Shown here in pieces: positions 18,504 through 28,434 of a stretch of DNA of 64,000 bases. Position 1 is the first letter of the stretch; each line of letters begins with the position of its first letter. Both the position numbers and the translations under genes were made by a program. This DNA is from Leptidea sinapis. Its lineage: Eukaryota > Arthropoda > Insecta > Lepidoptera > Pieridae. The stretch covers positions 11,407,453 through 11,471,452 of the forward strand of contig NC_066290.1 in assembly GCF_905404315.1 (NCBI RefSeq), in the 5' to 3' direction. The notes beneath the pieces are model-generated. The model was not told the origin of the DNA. It worked only from the letters and a program-made list of their open reading frames with translations, and searched no databases.

Positions 18504-20410
18504 AATCAATGCAATCGTCTACTTTCATCTTGGCCGGGGGCTATGTTCGCCTTTATCCCTCTAGCTACTTACTGAGCCTAATAATCTCAGTAAGCAAACT
18601 TGCGTTGTCAGTCTGACGCGAGATCTCGAAGTGTAGCATGGACAAAAATCACAAAAATGGACAAATGCGCTGTTTTATTCTTTAAAATATTAGCTCGCAG
18701 GTGGTAGAATTTTTCCTAGATACTTGGTTCGTCGTTTCAAAACTCATACGTGAAAAAAAATTGAGTAAATTATTATTTTTTTGTAATATTGGAACTAGAC
18801 CTTTAAGTATATAGATGTTAAGATAAGTTAAATGATGGATTGTGCCTTCACTGAATATCTTTTATCATTCTGAAGGTTACTGTTTCGATAAGTTTATCAA
18901 ATTTTGATGATAACCATCAAATTAATATTGTAGACTTCATTAAAATATACCGTCTGTATCATTCGCGATGACAGATTTATTACTTTTGGTAACAGAACTC
19001 TATCAATCAAATATCTAATATAATTTTGAGTTAAGTTTATATTAACTTAGAGATATTACCTAAGGGAGACGCCATTTTATTTAACACGAGATTTCACCTT
19101 ATACGAAAGTAATATAATGGAAAGTTAATAAGTAAATATTGTAAAAATATTGCCAGCATTTCGCAATATTAAAATTTAAAGTAAGTGTGTTTAAAATTTA
19201 CAATAGTGATATAATTATAGTAGGTATTTCTGTGTAAACCACCTTTTTAAATTGGATCACATTTTAAGAAATTCGTGTTTAAAGTTGTATAAATATTAGT
19301 GTATTCCATACGTGTGGGTCGGGCTACGAAGTCATTATGTCATTTAAAGAGTGACAGTAGTGCTGACATTTTTTGCCAGTCCGTTAAGATGGATGTCACG
19401 TGACCAGTTTTCTGTTGTTAACTCAATTGCGACATGATTGTGGTTTGGAACGTTTTTCTGGAATTACGTCCAATTGTAACAATATATATAGCAATATATA
19501 GGTATATAGCAATTTCATCGGAAAAACAGATAATAATTAATCGAATATATCAGCGATATAATTATACAAAACACATCAAGTAAAAAAAGCAAGTAAAGTG
19601 TGAGCCACATTCACCCACGAAAAATAATTCATAACCATTGCACAATTTATAACCATTTGTTATTTTCATGAGTCGCCATCTTGTTTTTCTGTGACAGTTT
19701 CAGCTATTGCACTTTATGACACACAGCGCACCGCGGTATGCAGGGTGTGGTGTGGATTTTAAAATAAATTTTAATAAATTTCTTGGCTAAACAGTTACTT
19801 AAAAAAGTCTTCTTACATCTAAGGCATTTCATTTCCAAAGACGTAGTACTTCTAATAAGTGTCTTTTTGAATAAATATTTGTTTTGAACTTGTAAAAGCA
19901 AATAGAAAATGAACTGATAGAAACACTCCAACAAATAAATGAGTAAAACACAACATTAGTGCATTTCTATATTTTTTGACAAAATCGTAAATGCCGTCTC
20001 CTCGTTAGTGTTAAATACTTTCAGTGTTTCTCCTCTTTCGAATGACGATCGTAAAATCTGACAATGCTTGCGCATAAATAATATTGTATAGATTTGAGTA
20101 TACTAAATACTTCTGATTTAATGAGAATAAAAAATAAGCGACTAGGTTTTTTACAGTGCAATTGAACGAAATAATTAAGTTGTATGAACTAGACTTAAGT
20201 TAAATTTACGCAAACGAGCCTCACAAGTCAGTCTTATTCAATCAATCCCCACAAAATTATTTGCTTTGGGCGCCTTAATAAGTTTTATTATCAAAAATAC
20301 TAAAGACTTACAGATAGTTATTTCCATCATCGTTTTGTAGATAATAAACTGAGTTTCAGATATATCACATGAGTGTTTTAATACCTAATTATCAACAGTT
20401 GCATACAAGA
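18504..20410. other. Unassigned sequence
   Basis: Nearly 2 kb without any repeat family seen elsewhere in the window. It includes an E-box palindrome GTCACGTGAC (19395-19404) next to AAGATGG, and GCCATCTTG at about 19675 (YY1/Pho-like). A 76-codon minus-strand frame (19704-19934) has a CLRCK..C pattern but no complete zinc-finger spacing. Confidence 0.35.
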
Positions 20411-20688
20411 CTTTATCTACACCCATAATAATAAGAATACTTTATAACAGATTCTGAAACAGTTAGCTTACTGCTAACATTAAAAAAGCCAGTCCTAGTA
20501 AACTATAATATCATCCAAAGGAGTGTTATTATGAAAACGGATGATATAATGTTGTACTGAATTTAATTACAACACTCGTTTGGATGATATAATGGTTATT
20601 AGGACATTATTTGAGTTTTAATGTTGGCAATAAGCTAACTGTTTTAGAATCTGTAATAGAGGATTTAAAGCATGGGTGTAGATAAAAT
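20411..20688. repeat. Long imperfect inverted repeat (foldback element or hairpin RNA source)
   Basis: The arms of ~120 nt pair across a centre near 20549: TTATCTACACCC (20413) with GGGTGTAGATAA (20674), CAGATTCTGAAACAGTTAGC with GCTAACTGTTTTAGAATCTG, AACATTAAAA with TTTTAATGTT, and ATATCATCCAAAGGAGTGTT with AACACTCGTTTGGATGATAT. The loop (about 20533-20563) carries a third copy of the GGATGATAT motif. No target-site duplication was found. Confidence 0.8.
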
Positions 20689-21695
20689 TATTTAACAGCT
20701 CTATGACATACTCCTCAATATTAAAAAGTTTTAAAATCACTTGTATTATAGCGTCAGGTATATTGTCGGTGCAAGGGATGTTTCCATTTACGTATAATGA
20801 GCGCACGAAGCTGTCCGAACGAGATAAGGCAGGTTGTATGTAGTAGGTGCCAGTTTGCCACCCTCCTTGTGTCCCATAACTCTTTGTAATGGCAAACAGG
20901 ACAGGTGTAATCTAATGTTTCAACAGCACATACGTGTCAGGGAATATTGTGACCATACAATTACTTACACTAAGCTATTTTAGCTTTTAATTCTTATATA
21001 TATGACAGTGGCGCTTAAAGAGATTTTACCCCAATAGGGTACCGGCTCTGCTGGAGTCGGAGAATCCCTCCCTGCTGCTCGGCATATTCTCAGCTGTCAA
21101 ATAAATGACTGTAAAATCAAAGAGAGAGAGAACCGAGCTAACTTTTACCTAAGTTAAGTCTGAGCAAAGTCTAAGCTACACGTACGATCTATAGATCTCA
21201 GCTTTAATGGCTTGTAGTTTAAAATGATTGCTCAGTTTATGTAACAACATATTTTGGAGACTGCGCGGTGTCCCAAGAGGCACTAGGCCGTCGCCTGCCG
21301 CTGTGAGTCGTGTCATGTGTGACCGCTTTAATTTATTTTTTTGTGTATTTGTTTTAATTTTGAGAGAACTACTTGTTTTAATTGTAGTACAGATGTTATT
21401 ACACCTAAGCTAGTGTTGAAGCCGGGATTAAAACGCAAATTGAAACAAAACTTATGGGACCTTTGGACTGAAAGTCAAACACTTCATTAAAGTTCTCTTG
21501 ACAACGTTACGGAAGCGAAAATGTACTCATTGTTAATTTACATTTATATTCAATACGATAATAATATCGTTGAAGATCGCTATCATATTAACTTAACTGA
21601 TCTTAACTTTCTATCAATTCACAGAAAGCGTGGGCTTGGCTCCGTTACAATATTATTTGAATGGCGTTAATGATTCATCATATTTCGTGTAACTA
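20689..21695. other. Unassigned sequence
   Basis: The minus strand across 20618-20930 shows long partly open frames (for example SLYVNGNIPCTDNIPDAIIQ) that run into the inverted repeat. With frame changes this could be a decayed coding sequence, but I recognise no family. A GA microsatellite lies at 21119-21132. Confidence 0.35.
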
Positions 21696-21755
21696 ATGAA
21701 TTTTAATCAAATTATGAATAAGAGGAAAGCCGTAATGAGTGTACAAAAAAAGTCT

Positions 21756-21763
21756 CCCAAAAC
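21756..21763. repeat. Left target-site duplication CCCAAAAC
   Basis: Exact match to 22143-22150. Confidence 0.9.
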
Positions 21764-22142
21764 CACGGACGAGTAAAAAAAGAAGGACTCCGCGCCGTGA
21801 TATTAGCAAGTGAAGCACCGTTATGCTAGTGTGTGTGCGGTTACGGGGGATACTAGTTACACAATTTTTTCACCATTAAATAAACATATATGGCCACAAA
21901 TACTTTTATAATATCGTTTTTACATTTTTACACAACGCACGACATTTTTAAAATATTTTATTGAGACGCAAACAGATCTGTCACAGACGATGACAATACT
22001 TATAATGGCAGCCTATCGGCCTGTAGTAGTGTAAGTGTGTGCGTGGGGCTATGTATTTACACGTTAATCAGCTTTTTTTGGTGCTACACTATTATGTAAG
22101 GTGACACGGAGTTTAGTAGTTTTAGTTTTTTACTAGTCCGTG
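21764..22142. mobile_element. hAT-type MITE E, copy 1 (379 bp)
   Basis: Starts CACGGACGAGTAAAAAA and ends TTTTTTACTAGTCCGTG, a 17-bp inverted repeat with one mismatch. The similarity extends inward (GGACTCCG on the left, CGGAGT on the right). It is flanked by an exact 8-bp duplication. It matches 63000-63372 over its full length. The short size, TIRs and 8-bp duplication fit a non-autonomous hAT (less likely P) element. No coding frame. Confidence 0.93.
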
Positions 22143-22150
22143 CCCAAAAC
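22143..22150. repeat. Right target-site duplication CCCAAAAC
   Basis: Exact match to 21756-21763. Confidence 0.9.
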
Positions 22151-22784
22151 AAATACTGAATTCTTACCAAAATATAAAAGGAAATGTCAGGATTTATGGG
22201 GAGAGTACTTTGATCGTAGATCTTTAGAAAAAGGAATTGCGTTTAGAACTTTGCAGTCTCAGCCTCCTCATATACCGTGGTTTTATAATGTAAAGATTAA
22301 AAGGAGATTGATTGTTATTGCTCACAGACTGAGATCCGGACACCGGGCATATTTGAATAAGTTAAAATTTTTGATGAAAATTGCGGAGTCACCTCTATGT
22401 GATTCATGTGGAACAATTGAGCATGTTGAGCACTTGTTAAAGGAATGTGTCCGATTTCAGTCTAGTAGAGACAAAATTATAGGACTTATGGGTTTGAACA
22501 GATTTGATACGGGCATGTTTGTAAATATACTTGCCCGCCCTGCATCTAAGGATGCCATAAGTCTGTTTGAATCCAAAAGTCTTATTTGTTGAATACTGTA
22601 GGTATAACTTGCTTTTCCTTTTATTAACTTTTTTTTTAGTTTGTTAAGTTAAGAATTTTGTTTTTCTTTCGTTTTTTTAATGTACTCAGATTATAATGGG
22701 ACTGACATGTACATACATACGTATTAAAGCCCCTAAATCAATAAAGAAAAAATAAATACAATCCTAAAACATACCAAAATTCTC

Positions 22785-22892
22785 AGCGACATCGCAACTG
22801 CACTGACAAGATGTTAAGTCACATTAGCCCAGATATGTCACTAGCTATAGCGCCCTTCAAACCGAAACAATAACTCTTGCACACAAAAACTT
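22785..22892 (-). repeat. SINE-B, decayed internal fragment
   Basis: AAGATGTTAAGTCACATTAG, CACTAGCTATAGCGCCCTTC and AACCGAAACA align with the minus-strand SINE-B middle. Confidence 0.65.
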
Positions 22893-23034
22893 GACAGTAA
22901 TAAAGGCGCCATTTTGTTTCCATCTATCATGTGCAAAGAAGCTTTACACAGGTGAAATATTGTATTAGAAAACGTTTAGTTAATTATCAATAACTATATT
23001 CTCGAACGAAACAAAATTTATGATGGATGGAGGA

Positions 23035-23155
23035 CTCCAACGGTTCGCTCAGTTGGAAGGCCTTTCGCACGGAACGCGAGAGGTCGCGGGTTCGAGTTCC
23101 GCATCGTTCATAAATTTTGTTTTAAAATTTTATTTGTGTAATTACTACATTAGTA
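23035..23155 (+). repeat. SINE-C copy 1 (tRNA-headed)
   Basis: The head has A-box-like GCTCAGTTGGAAGG, a 5-bp anticodon-like stem and a sound T arm GCGGGTTCGAGTTCCGC. The body ATAAATTTTGTTTT..AATTTTATTTGTG is shared with 28070 and 50990. The acceptor ends do not pair, so a SINE is favoured over a real tRNA gene. Confidence 0.75.
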
Positions 23156-23189
23156 CTATTTTGTGTAATGCCTGCTATAGTTCTATACT

Positions 23190-23348
23190 CTACGAAAAAA
23201 TGACGAGAGTAAAATTTTAAGATGCGCGCGCATCACTGTAGTAACTGGGTGAAGTTGGTTCCTAAAATGTTCTGACGTTTGCGACATTCGTTATTTTTTT
23301 TTGGTTTCTTCGTCCATTATTAGGATAGGCAAAGGATTCAAGCCCGTA
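23190..23348 (-). mobile_element. MITE-B copy 3, partial
   Basis: Minus-strand match to the right half of MITE-B: AATGACGAGAGT, GATGCGCGCGCATC, TTCTGACGTTTGCGACAT and TTTGGTTTCTTCGTCCATTA. The left half is missing. It sits just beside SINE-C. Confidence 0.7.
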
Positions 23349-23689
23349 ATCGTTTTTTTGAAATTTATTATACCATACAAATCTGACAATTTTAATTAAT
23401 ACAAGAAATTTAAAACTGTCTGACATAGAATATTTTGTCCCATTCAGTTTCCAAAAACTTCACTACCATTATTGGCAGTTTTTAGAGATAGAAATTGCCA
23501 AGAACGAAACCCTGAAATTTTTAATTGGAGCCGCAGTTCTCTTTATCGCACTTACGATTGTCTCGCCCGTGTTAGCGCGATTATATTTTGTTGTTTTGGA
23601 ATAATTATTAAATCTAAAAAATACCTCAGCTAATGTTTCCTCTTATAATACGGTTTCTGTTCCTATTTCAGAGGAATATCTCTTGCGAT
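23349..23689. other. Unassigned sequence
   Basis: No repeat family recognised. Confidence 0.3.
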
Positions 23690-23743
23690 TACGATGAATT
23701 GCGATTTTCAAGTGATAGTGAAGATTTTGATGATAATAAATAG
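23690..23743 (+). CDS. Possible short terminal exon with acidic tail
   Basis: A good acceptor (GTTTCTGTTCCTATTTCAG, ends 23689) precedes an open stretch reading RNISCDYDELRFSSDSEDFD and a stop TAG at 23741. Acidic serine/aspartate tails are common at protein ends, but 17 codons cannot prove an exon. No partner exon is identified. Confidence 0.2.
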   Translation, partial: YDELRFSSDSEDFDDNK

Positions 23744-23861
23744 AGAAATAATATAACTTATTATATTTCTGTTTTGCAATAATTAACAATTTAATATACA
23801 TTTATTACAGACAATTGGTTTTCCAACAACAGCTTTTCTTTCGACAAAGGTCCCCCAATGA

Positions 23862-24190
23862 CTTCTTTCCCCTATCTCTGTTTCCACCGTCGCACGACAC
23901 GCCACACATTATGATATCATCCCCACCATCTGGATGTGTGGCGGTCCTCCATATTGCGGTTTTCAAGGAGCTTTCTTCCACGTACTACAAAGCTGTGGAA
24001 TGAACTTCCTTGTGCGGTGTTTCCGGGACGATACGACATGGGTACCTTCAAAAAAAGCGTGTACACCTTAAAGGCCGACAACGCTCATGTGATTCCTCTG
24101 GTGTTGCGAGAGAATGTGGGCGCCGGTGATCACTTAACACTAGGTGAACCGTACGCTCGTTTGTCCTCCTTTTCCATAAACAAAAAAAAC
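23862..24190 (+). pseudogene. CR1-like LINE C-terminus and 3' end
   Basis: The frames encode FPPSHDTPHIMISSPPSGCV, then SRSFLPRTTKLWNELP, AVFPGRYDMGTFKKSVY and the terminal RLSSFS, the end of a lepidopteran CR1/Jockey-type ORF2 (compare 43073-43420 on the minus strand). The 3' end is CGTTTGTCCTCCTTTTCCAT followed by an A-rich tail. Two frameshifts separate the segments. Confidence 0.8.
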
Positions 24191-24691
24191 AAACATCTAA
24201 AGACTTCTAATATATTGGAATATAAATTGGTATTAGGTAAAGATTAAATTTCATTTCATAGTATTTATATCATTTTGTTATTCAAAAACATCCAAATGAA
24301 AAAGATCACTTTACGGACTGCGCGTTAATAAAATGAATGAAAGAGGGTCGAAGCTTCGCAACAATGGCGGCCCACTGGTTTCCAATCAGGCATATTGACT
24401 GGGGTCCAATCGTTGCCGGCCTATTCTAATACTTTATTTGCTCACAAATGTTCGATCGCGGACAACACAAAGAATCATGATAATACAGAATGCATTCTGC
24501 AAGCTGCTATTTAACTACTCTATGGATAAAGGATTTTCTTTTTTTTTGTTTGAATGTCGAAGCTGATTTGCTATAGATAAAACTAGTGCTATCTCGTGAG
24601 CTGAACTATTGTGTTTATAGTATTCATGTCTTATTAACTGAATTTTTATATATTTATTTACTTATTAGCACCGTCAACACAATAATCACAT
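24191..24691. other. Unassigned sequence
   Basis: Nothing recognised. Confidence 0.3.
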
Positions 24692-24835
24692 ACCCCCTTA
24701 TTCATAATAGTCTGCTAACTTGAAGCATTGCTAATCTTCTCTCACTCTGTCTTCTTCTATTGACCTAAGTCAGAATGAGAAAAAACACTCCTTAGCGGCT
24801 GTTTTAAGTTAGCGGACCATTATGAATAAGGGGGT
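24692..24835. mobile_element. MITE-C (144 bp)
   Basis: Left ACCCCCTTATTCATAATAGT..GCTAACTT and right AAGTTAGCGGACCATTATGA..GGGGGT are inverted copies of about 29 bp with few differences. The internal sequence is ~85 bp and non-coding. A target duplication is not clear. Confidence 0.8.
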
Positions 24836-25247
24836 CACTAATTACATTAAATATTTTTCTGAATAAGTCTGTGTGTTATTGCACTTACAGGCACTACACT
24901 GTGGTGGTTACCACATCCAATTATAACATACCTAAACATTATTTTTGAATTTTAATTGTGCAACATAAGAACTAATACTCCAATACATTTATACAATAAG
25001 AAATAATTCGTTTCTATAAAGTGAACATTTATTAAAATGAATAAAACTTATATATTACAGTCAGAGATAGGTGATACAGGCAATGAAATTGAGAGATCCA
25101 ATAGGCACAAAATAAGTTGGAAGACCAAGGTAAGGGTGGTGTTATGGAACATGCTGGAATAGACTGGCTTATGTTGGGGAAAACCGTATACTATTGAAGA
25201 AGATGGAGAAGGCCTTCACCCACACTTCACTCCACTAGCATACATAC
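24836..25247. other. Unassigned sequence
   Basis: Nothing recognised. A stretch near 25070-25230 is GC-richer without an open frame. Confidence 0.3.
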
Positions 25248-25590
25248 CAGTGGGAGGCTACTTTGCACCAGTGGGAGGCTCCTTTACACAGGATGCCGGC
25301 TAGATTATGGGTACCACAACGGCGCCTATTTCTGCCGTGAAGCAGTAATGTGTAAGCATTACTGTGTTTCGGTCTGAAGGGCGCCGTAGCTAGTGAAGTA
25401 GAAGAAATTACTGGCCAAATGAGACTTAGCATCTTATGTCTCAAGGTGACGAGCGCAAATGTGGTGCTGATCAGAATTTTTGGGTTTTTCAATCATCCAG
25501 AGCGGCACAGCATTATAATGGGCAGGGCGTTTCAATTAGCATCAGCTGAACGTCCTGATCGTCTCGTCCCTTATTGTCATAAAAAAAAAC
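25248..25590 (+). repeat. SINE-B with duplicated head
   Basis: The head is doubled: CAGTGGGAGGCTACTTTGCA is followed at once by CAGTGGGAGGCTCCTTTACA. It then runs through the full body to CGTCCCTTATTGTCAT plus poly(A). This is the most complete copy apart from the head duplication. Confidence 0.85.
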
Positions 25591-25804
25591 CAAACTAGCA
25601 CAAATAAATTAACAATACCAAATATAGTTTTATCAACACGTCATGGCTGTATAAATTGTTAATCATATCTCAAATTTTATTGATATTACATTATCTTATT
25701 CATAGGATACCTTTAAAAATATTTAGTTGACTAACCTGTCAAATTCTAGATCACGGTCTAATCTATGGTGGTATACAAAAGACGAAGAAAAGGTACAAAG
25801 AAAA
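25591..25804. other. Unassigned spacer
   Basis: Nothing recognised. Confidence 0.3.
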
Positions 25805-25882
25805 TTTCCATCAAATTCAAATTCAGATTGGATCACTTATTTTAAGTAAAAAACTACCACCCATTCCAAAATGAATGCCTCA
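25805..25882 (-). repeat. LINE-W 3' end, part 1 (interrupted)
   Basis: AAATTCAAATTCAGATTGGA and AAACTACCACCCATTCCAAA are the minus-strand LINE-W 3' terminus. The match stops at GCCTCA (25882) and resumes at 26511 as TCAGACCTGAGAAGAA. Confidence 0.85.
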
Positions 25883-26510
25883 AGGCTGATTTACACGTAT
25901 CAAATTGATTAAAAATTTACTAAATTTTAACTTAATTTTAAGTGACTTAACCCGTGTAAACAGTGAATTTAGTAAGAAGTTGCAAGTTAAAATTTAGTTG
26001 CAAGTAAACAAAGTAGAATAGAATTTTGTCTATTTTTCGGTTAAGTTGGTGGGCGTGGCTAATCACTTGACACGTTCGGACAGGCAAAATTTAGTTAAAT
26101 TTAAATGAAAAGCATAAGCTGGCGGAGTGATTGCAACGTAGTTCCTACTTAATTTATAAATAAAAATCTTTCGAAAATGTCGAAGTGGACGGAAGACACG
26201 ACAATAAAGTTCATTGAAGAATACATAAAGGACGATTGTTTATGGAATATTAAAAGCTTAAATTACAGAAATAAGCAAACAAAACAACATTGTCTTGCCG
26301 CTATAACGTCAGCCATGGCTATTGCAAATTTTGGTGTTAAAGAAGTTGAAACAAAAATAAAGAGTATTAGATCAACATATCTTGAGTGAATAAATGAGTT
26401 TAACTAGTTATTTTGTATTTTTACGTGTAAATGGTTACTTAAAATTAAGTTGCTTGAAATTTATTAAAATTTAGTTAAGACTTGGCAACTTAATACGTGT
26501 AAATCAGCCA
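25883..26510. mobile_element. Harbinger-like DNA element with a MADF ORF
   Basis: The 628-bp insertion has termini AGGCTGATTTACACGTAT and ATACGTGTAAATCAGCCA, which are inverted repeats of 17 bp. The similarity continues in a loose AT-rich zone (TTAACTTAATTTTAAG against CTTAAAATTAAGTT). The trinucleotide TCA is present on both sides (25880-25882 and 26511-26513), and removing the element plus one TCA restores LINE-W sequence as seen at 14130 and 34890. A 3-bp duplication plus a MADF/Myb-like accessory gene is the signature of PIF/Harbinger transposons, although their usual target is TTA/TAA. No DDE transposase frame is inside, so it depends on a partner element for movement. Confidence 0.85.
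26177..26389 (+). CDS. MADF-domain protein of a Harbinger-like element
   Basis: A 70-codon frame with ATG at 26177 and a good context (CGAAAATGTC). It starts MSKWTEDTTIKFIEEYIKDD and contains CLWNIKSLNYRNK, then VKEVETKIKSIRSTYLE before the stop. This is the MADF pattern: a tryptophan near the start, F+E.Y....CLW....Y, then a long spacer, a glycine and +++K+..+R..Y. MADF domains (Myb/SANT-like, about 80-90 residues) bind DNA. In PIF/Harbinger elements a MADF or Myb-like protein works with the transposase and directs it to the ends or into the nucleus. The frame stops exactly where the domain ends, so either only the domain is encoded, further exons were lost, or the stop truncated a longer protein. 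The intact frame inside a TIR-bounded element with a recognisable target duplication suggests a fairly young copy. Confidence 0.7.
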   Translation: MSKWTEDTTIKFIEEYIKDDCLWNIKSLNYRNKQTKQHCLAAITSAMAIANFGVKEVETKIKSIRSTYLE

Positions 26511-26840
26511 TCAGACCTGAGAAGAACGGGCATCGAAAAAATATGTTTACAAAGTAATATTGAACAATTAAACTAATAATTTAATAGAATGAGGGCGGTC
26601 ACTCCATTCCCAATCTGTGGTATCATTAAGAAATTCATTTATGTTATAGTAACCTTTACCAAACAAACGTTTTTTAACATTTCTTTTGAATAACGTAATA
26701 CTTTTGTTTTAAACATTTTCTGGGATCTTGTTATAAAAGCATATACATCACCCCAAAAAAGACTTACTAACTTGACTTAGCCGAGTAGTAGGCATTATAA
26801 GTTTATGTCTGTTCCTGGTGTTAACATCCTCGAAATACGC
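26511..26840 (-). pseudogene. LINE-W C-terminus, part 2
   Basis: Read on the minus strand this encodes RNRHKLIMPTTRLSQVSKSF, FYNKIPENVQN, then GYYNINEFLNDTTDWEW. It is the longest LINE-W coding remnant in the window and ties the YYNIN..W ending to a non-LTR reverse-transcriptase C-terminus (RL.K..SF.G...+YNK+P..VQ). Interrupted downstream by the Harbinger-like element. One stop lies in the SFLG region. Confidence 0.75.
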
Positions 26841-27117
26841 TAAGCAACTTAATATCCTCCAAGCAATAATAACTATTAATATAACAAGAACCAACAATAT
26901 CCAGTTCATGATATTATCCGATATAAAAGCAATTATTCTAGATGGAATCGCTCGAAGCTATAGCCATCTTTCGTTTAGTATGGGTTCGCACTATTCAATT
27001 TCAATTGATCAACTGCTAAATCGCTTGCAATTTGAACTGTCTGAACAGACTTCCAATCAAATAGATAACAATCGATTCAATAAAAGATTTCAGTACATGT
27101 TTTAGATTTTCCCGCTT
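26841..27117. other. Unassigned sequence
   Basis: A 95-codon plus-strand frame (26818-27105) overlaps the LINE-W fragment and has no domain. It is probably chance. Confidence 0.35.
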
Positions 27118-27363
27118 ATTAATTTTCTTTTTTGTTTTTGACAGTTTGGGACGAGACGAGCAGGACGCTCGTAATTGATACGGCCTGCTCATTACAATGC
27201 AGTGCCACTCAGAATTCTTGAGAAACCCAAAAATGCTTAGCGACACTACAATTGTGCTCGTCACCTTGAGACATAAGATGTTAAGTCTCATTTGCCCAGT
27301 AATTTCACTAGCTACGGTGCCCATCAGACCGAAACACAAACTGCTTACACATTACTGCTTCAT
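27118..27363 (-). repeat. SINE-B, 5'-truncated
   Basis: Minus-strand copy from the A-rich tail side (GGGACGAGACGAGCAGGACG) to TTACACATTACTGCTTCAT. The head is missing and replaced by an AT-rich tract. Confidence 0.8.
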
Positions 27364-27413
27364 AATAATAATAATTATATATATATATTATATTATTATA
27401 TATATATATATTA
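27364..27413. repeat. AT-rich microsatellite
   Basis: Runs of AATAAT, then alternating TA dinucleotides between two SINE copies. Confidence 0.85.
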
Positions 27414-27415
27414 TC

Positions 27416-27590
27416 CTGCCCCAAATGAGGCATATATAGCCTGTGTTATGGCAGGACAACGATATATTTAATACAATATACTTACTTAAATTACATACAT
27501 ATAAACATCCATGACTCGGAAACAAACATCCATATTCATCATATAAATGCTTGTACCTACCGGGATTCGAACCCGAGACCTCAATAATGA
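27416..27590 (-). repeat. SINE-A
   Basis: Minus strand: the tail side GCCCCAAATGAGGCATATAT, GACTCGGAAACAAACATCCA, then the B box in reverse (GGGATTCGAACCCGAGACCT). The 5'-most part of the tRNA head is missing. Confidence 0.8.
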
Positions 27591-28069
27591 ATTAATAATA
27601 ATAAACACATTTAATGAAATTCGACTCTTTCTATTTGTTTAAGTTACCCGCATTTTTTACGACAATTTTTACATTAAAATATTTTTCACAATTCTTCACT
27701 TTCCGCCTTCTTGCCTGATAATGTTTTATAGACTTTAAATGTTTTGCAAAATTTTTGTTGAGATAAATATATGTTTAAATAAAATCGTAGCATGTGAGTC
27801 CGCCCTAACCACCTCAATTCCTTTCGGAAGTTAAATATTGACAGTTGAATGTTCCTAGAAGCAATACATTTAAATACACATGCTCGAACGTGTCTCTATT
27901 TAGCTACAGATAAGCTGGGTCAGTCATCTTGTACTTGAAGTGTGTTTACTTAAGTACATGGATTTACGTGTAATTCACTTAAATAGTTCAGTTTTTGAAT
28001 TTACACGTTCCAAGTCAAAGTGCAAAGATAAGATGCAACTTAACTCTGATCTATTAATTGTAGATTATT
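27591..28069. other. Unassigned AT-rich sequence
   Basis: Nothing recognised. Confidence 0.35.
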
Positions 28070-28190
28070 GATTCAATTCACAAATAAAATTCGAAAACAT
28101 AATGTTATGATCGCTTCGGGACTCGAACCCACGACCTCTGGCGTTCAGTGCCAGTGCTCTCCCAACTGAGCTAATCGTTCGAGTGACGTA
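28070..28190 (-). repeat. SINE-C copy 2 (tRNA-headed)
   Basis: On the minus strand: GAACGATTAGCTCAGTTGGG, CTGGCACTGAACGCCAG (5-bp anticodon-like stem, TGA in the anticodon position), T arm GTGGGTTCGAGTCCCGA. The body then reads ATGTTTTCGAATTTTATTTG. D, anticodon and T arms all fold, but the acceptor stem has mismatches and the short variable loop does not fit a class II tRNA-Ser. A SINE head is therefore more likely than a tRNA gene. Confidence 0.75.
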
Positions 28191-28434
28191 TCGTCATAAA
28201 ATCTTGTATGCTTTGTTCAACTCTCTGGTTGTGGCTTTATCTACGAAGAATAATCCGTATTATATTTAGGTACTATTTCAAACTTATTTCAAATCACTTC
28301 ATACTAAACTAATAGTTAATTTTTACTTAGGCGGTCCCACCTCTTATTACGTAGTATTTACATCCTCTTTGAGTACACCAAGCTTTTTTTCTATCACAAA
28401 GCTTATCTAAGTCGATACCAGAGATAAAACATAT
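28191..28434. other. Unassigned sequence
   Basis: Nothing recognised. Confidence 0.3.

Larger units (their letters stand above)
21696..22592 (+). pseudogene. Non-LTR retrotransposon ORF2 C-terminus, split by a MITE
   Basis: From 22143 the plus strand encodes about 150 residues to a TGA at 22590. It includes LRSGHRAYLNKLKF and a C-terminal zinc-knuckle-like CDSCGTIEHVEHLLKEC (C-x2-C-x5-8-H-x4-C), the arrangement found after the RNase H or RT region in Jockey/I-like LINEs. Upstream of the MITE the frame continues: the codons at 21721-21763 join in the same frame with those after 22150 once the MITE and one target copy are removed, and the frame is open back to about 21696. The GTG at 22140 is part of the MITE end and is not a genuine start. 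A 3' UTR and A-rich end follow to about 22755. No second copy in the window. Confidence 0.7.

Noticed and set aside
19704..19934. Zinc-finger-like CLRCK..C protein on the minus strand
   Set aside because: Cys and His spacing does not complete any known zinc-finger pattern and codon use is AT-rich like the background.
22140..22592. GTG at 22140 as a start codon for the 150-residue ORF
   Set aside because: The GTG is the last three bases of the MITE. The true frame continues upstream of the MITE insertion.
23037..23108. Possible tRNA gene on the plus strand
   Set aside because: The acceptor ends do not pair and the same body follows as in other SINE-C copies.
26818..27105. 95-codon plus-strand frame
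   Set aside because: Overlaps the LINE-W coding remnant on the other strand and contains no domain.
28105..28186. Possible tRNA-Ser(TGA) gene on the minus strand
   Set aside because: D, anticodon and T arms fold, but the acceptor stem has mismatches, the long variable arm expected for tRNA-Ser is missing and the unit is followed by the SINE-C body found at 23110 and 51040.
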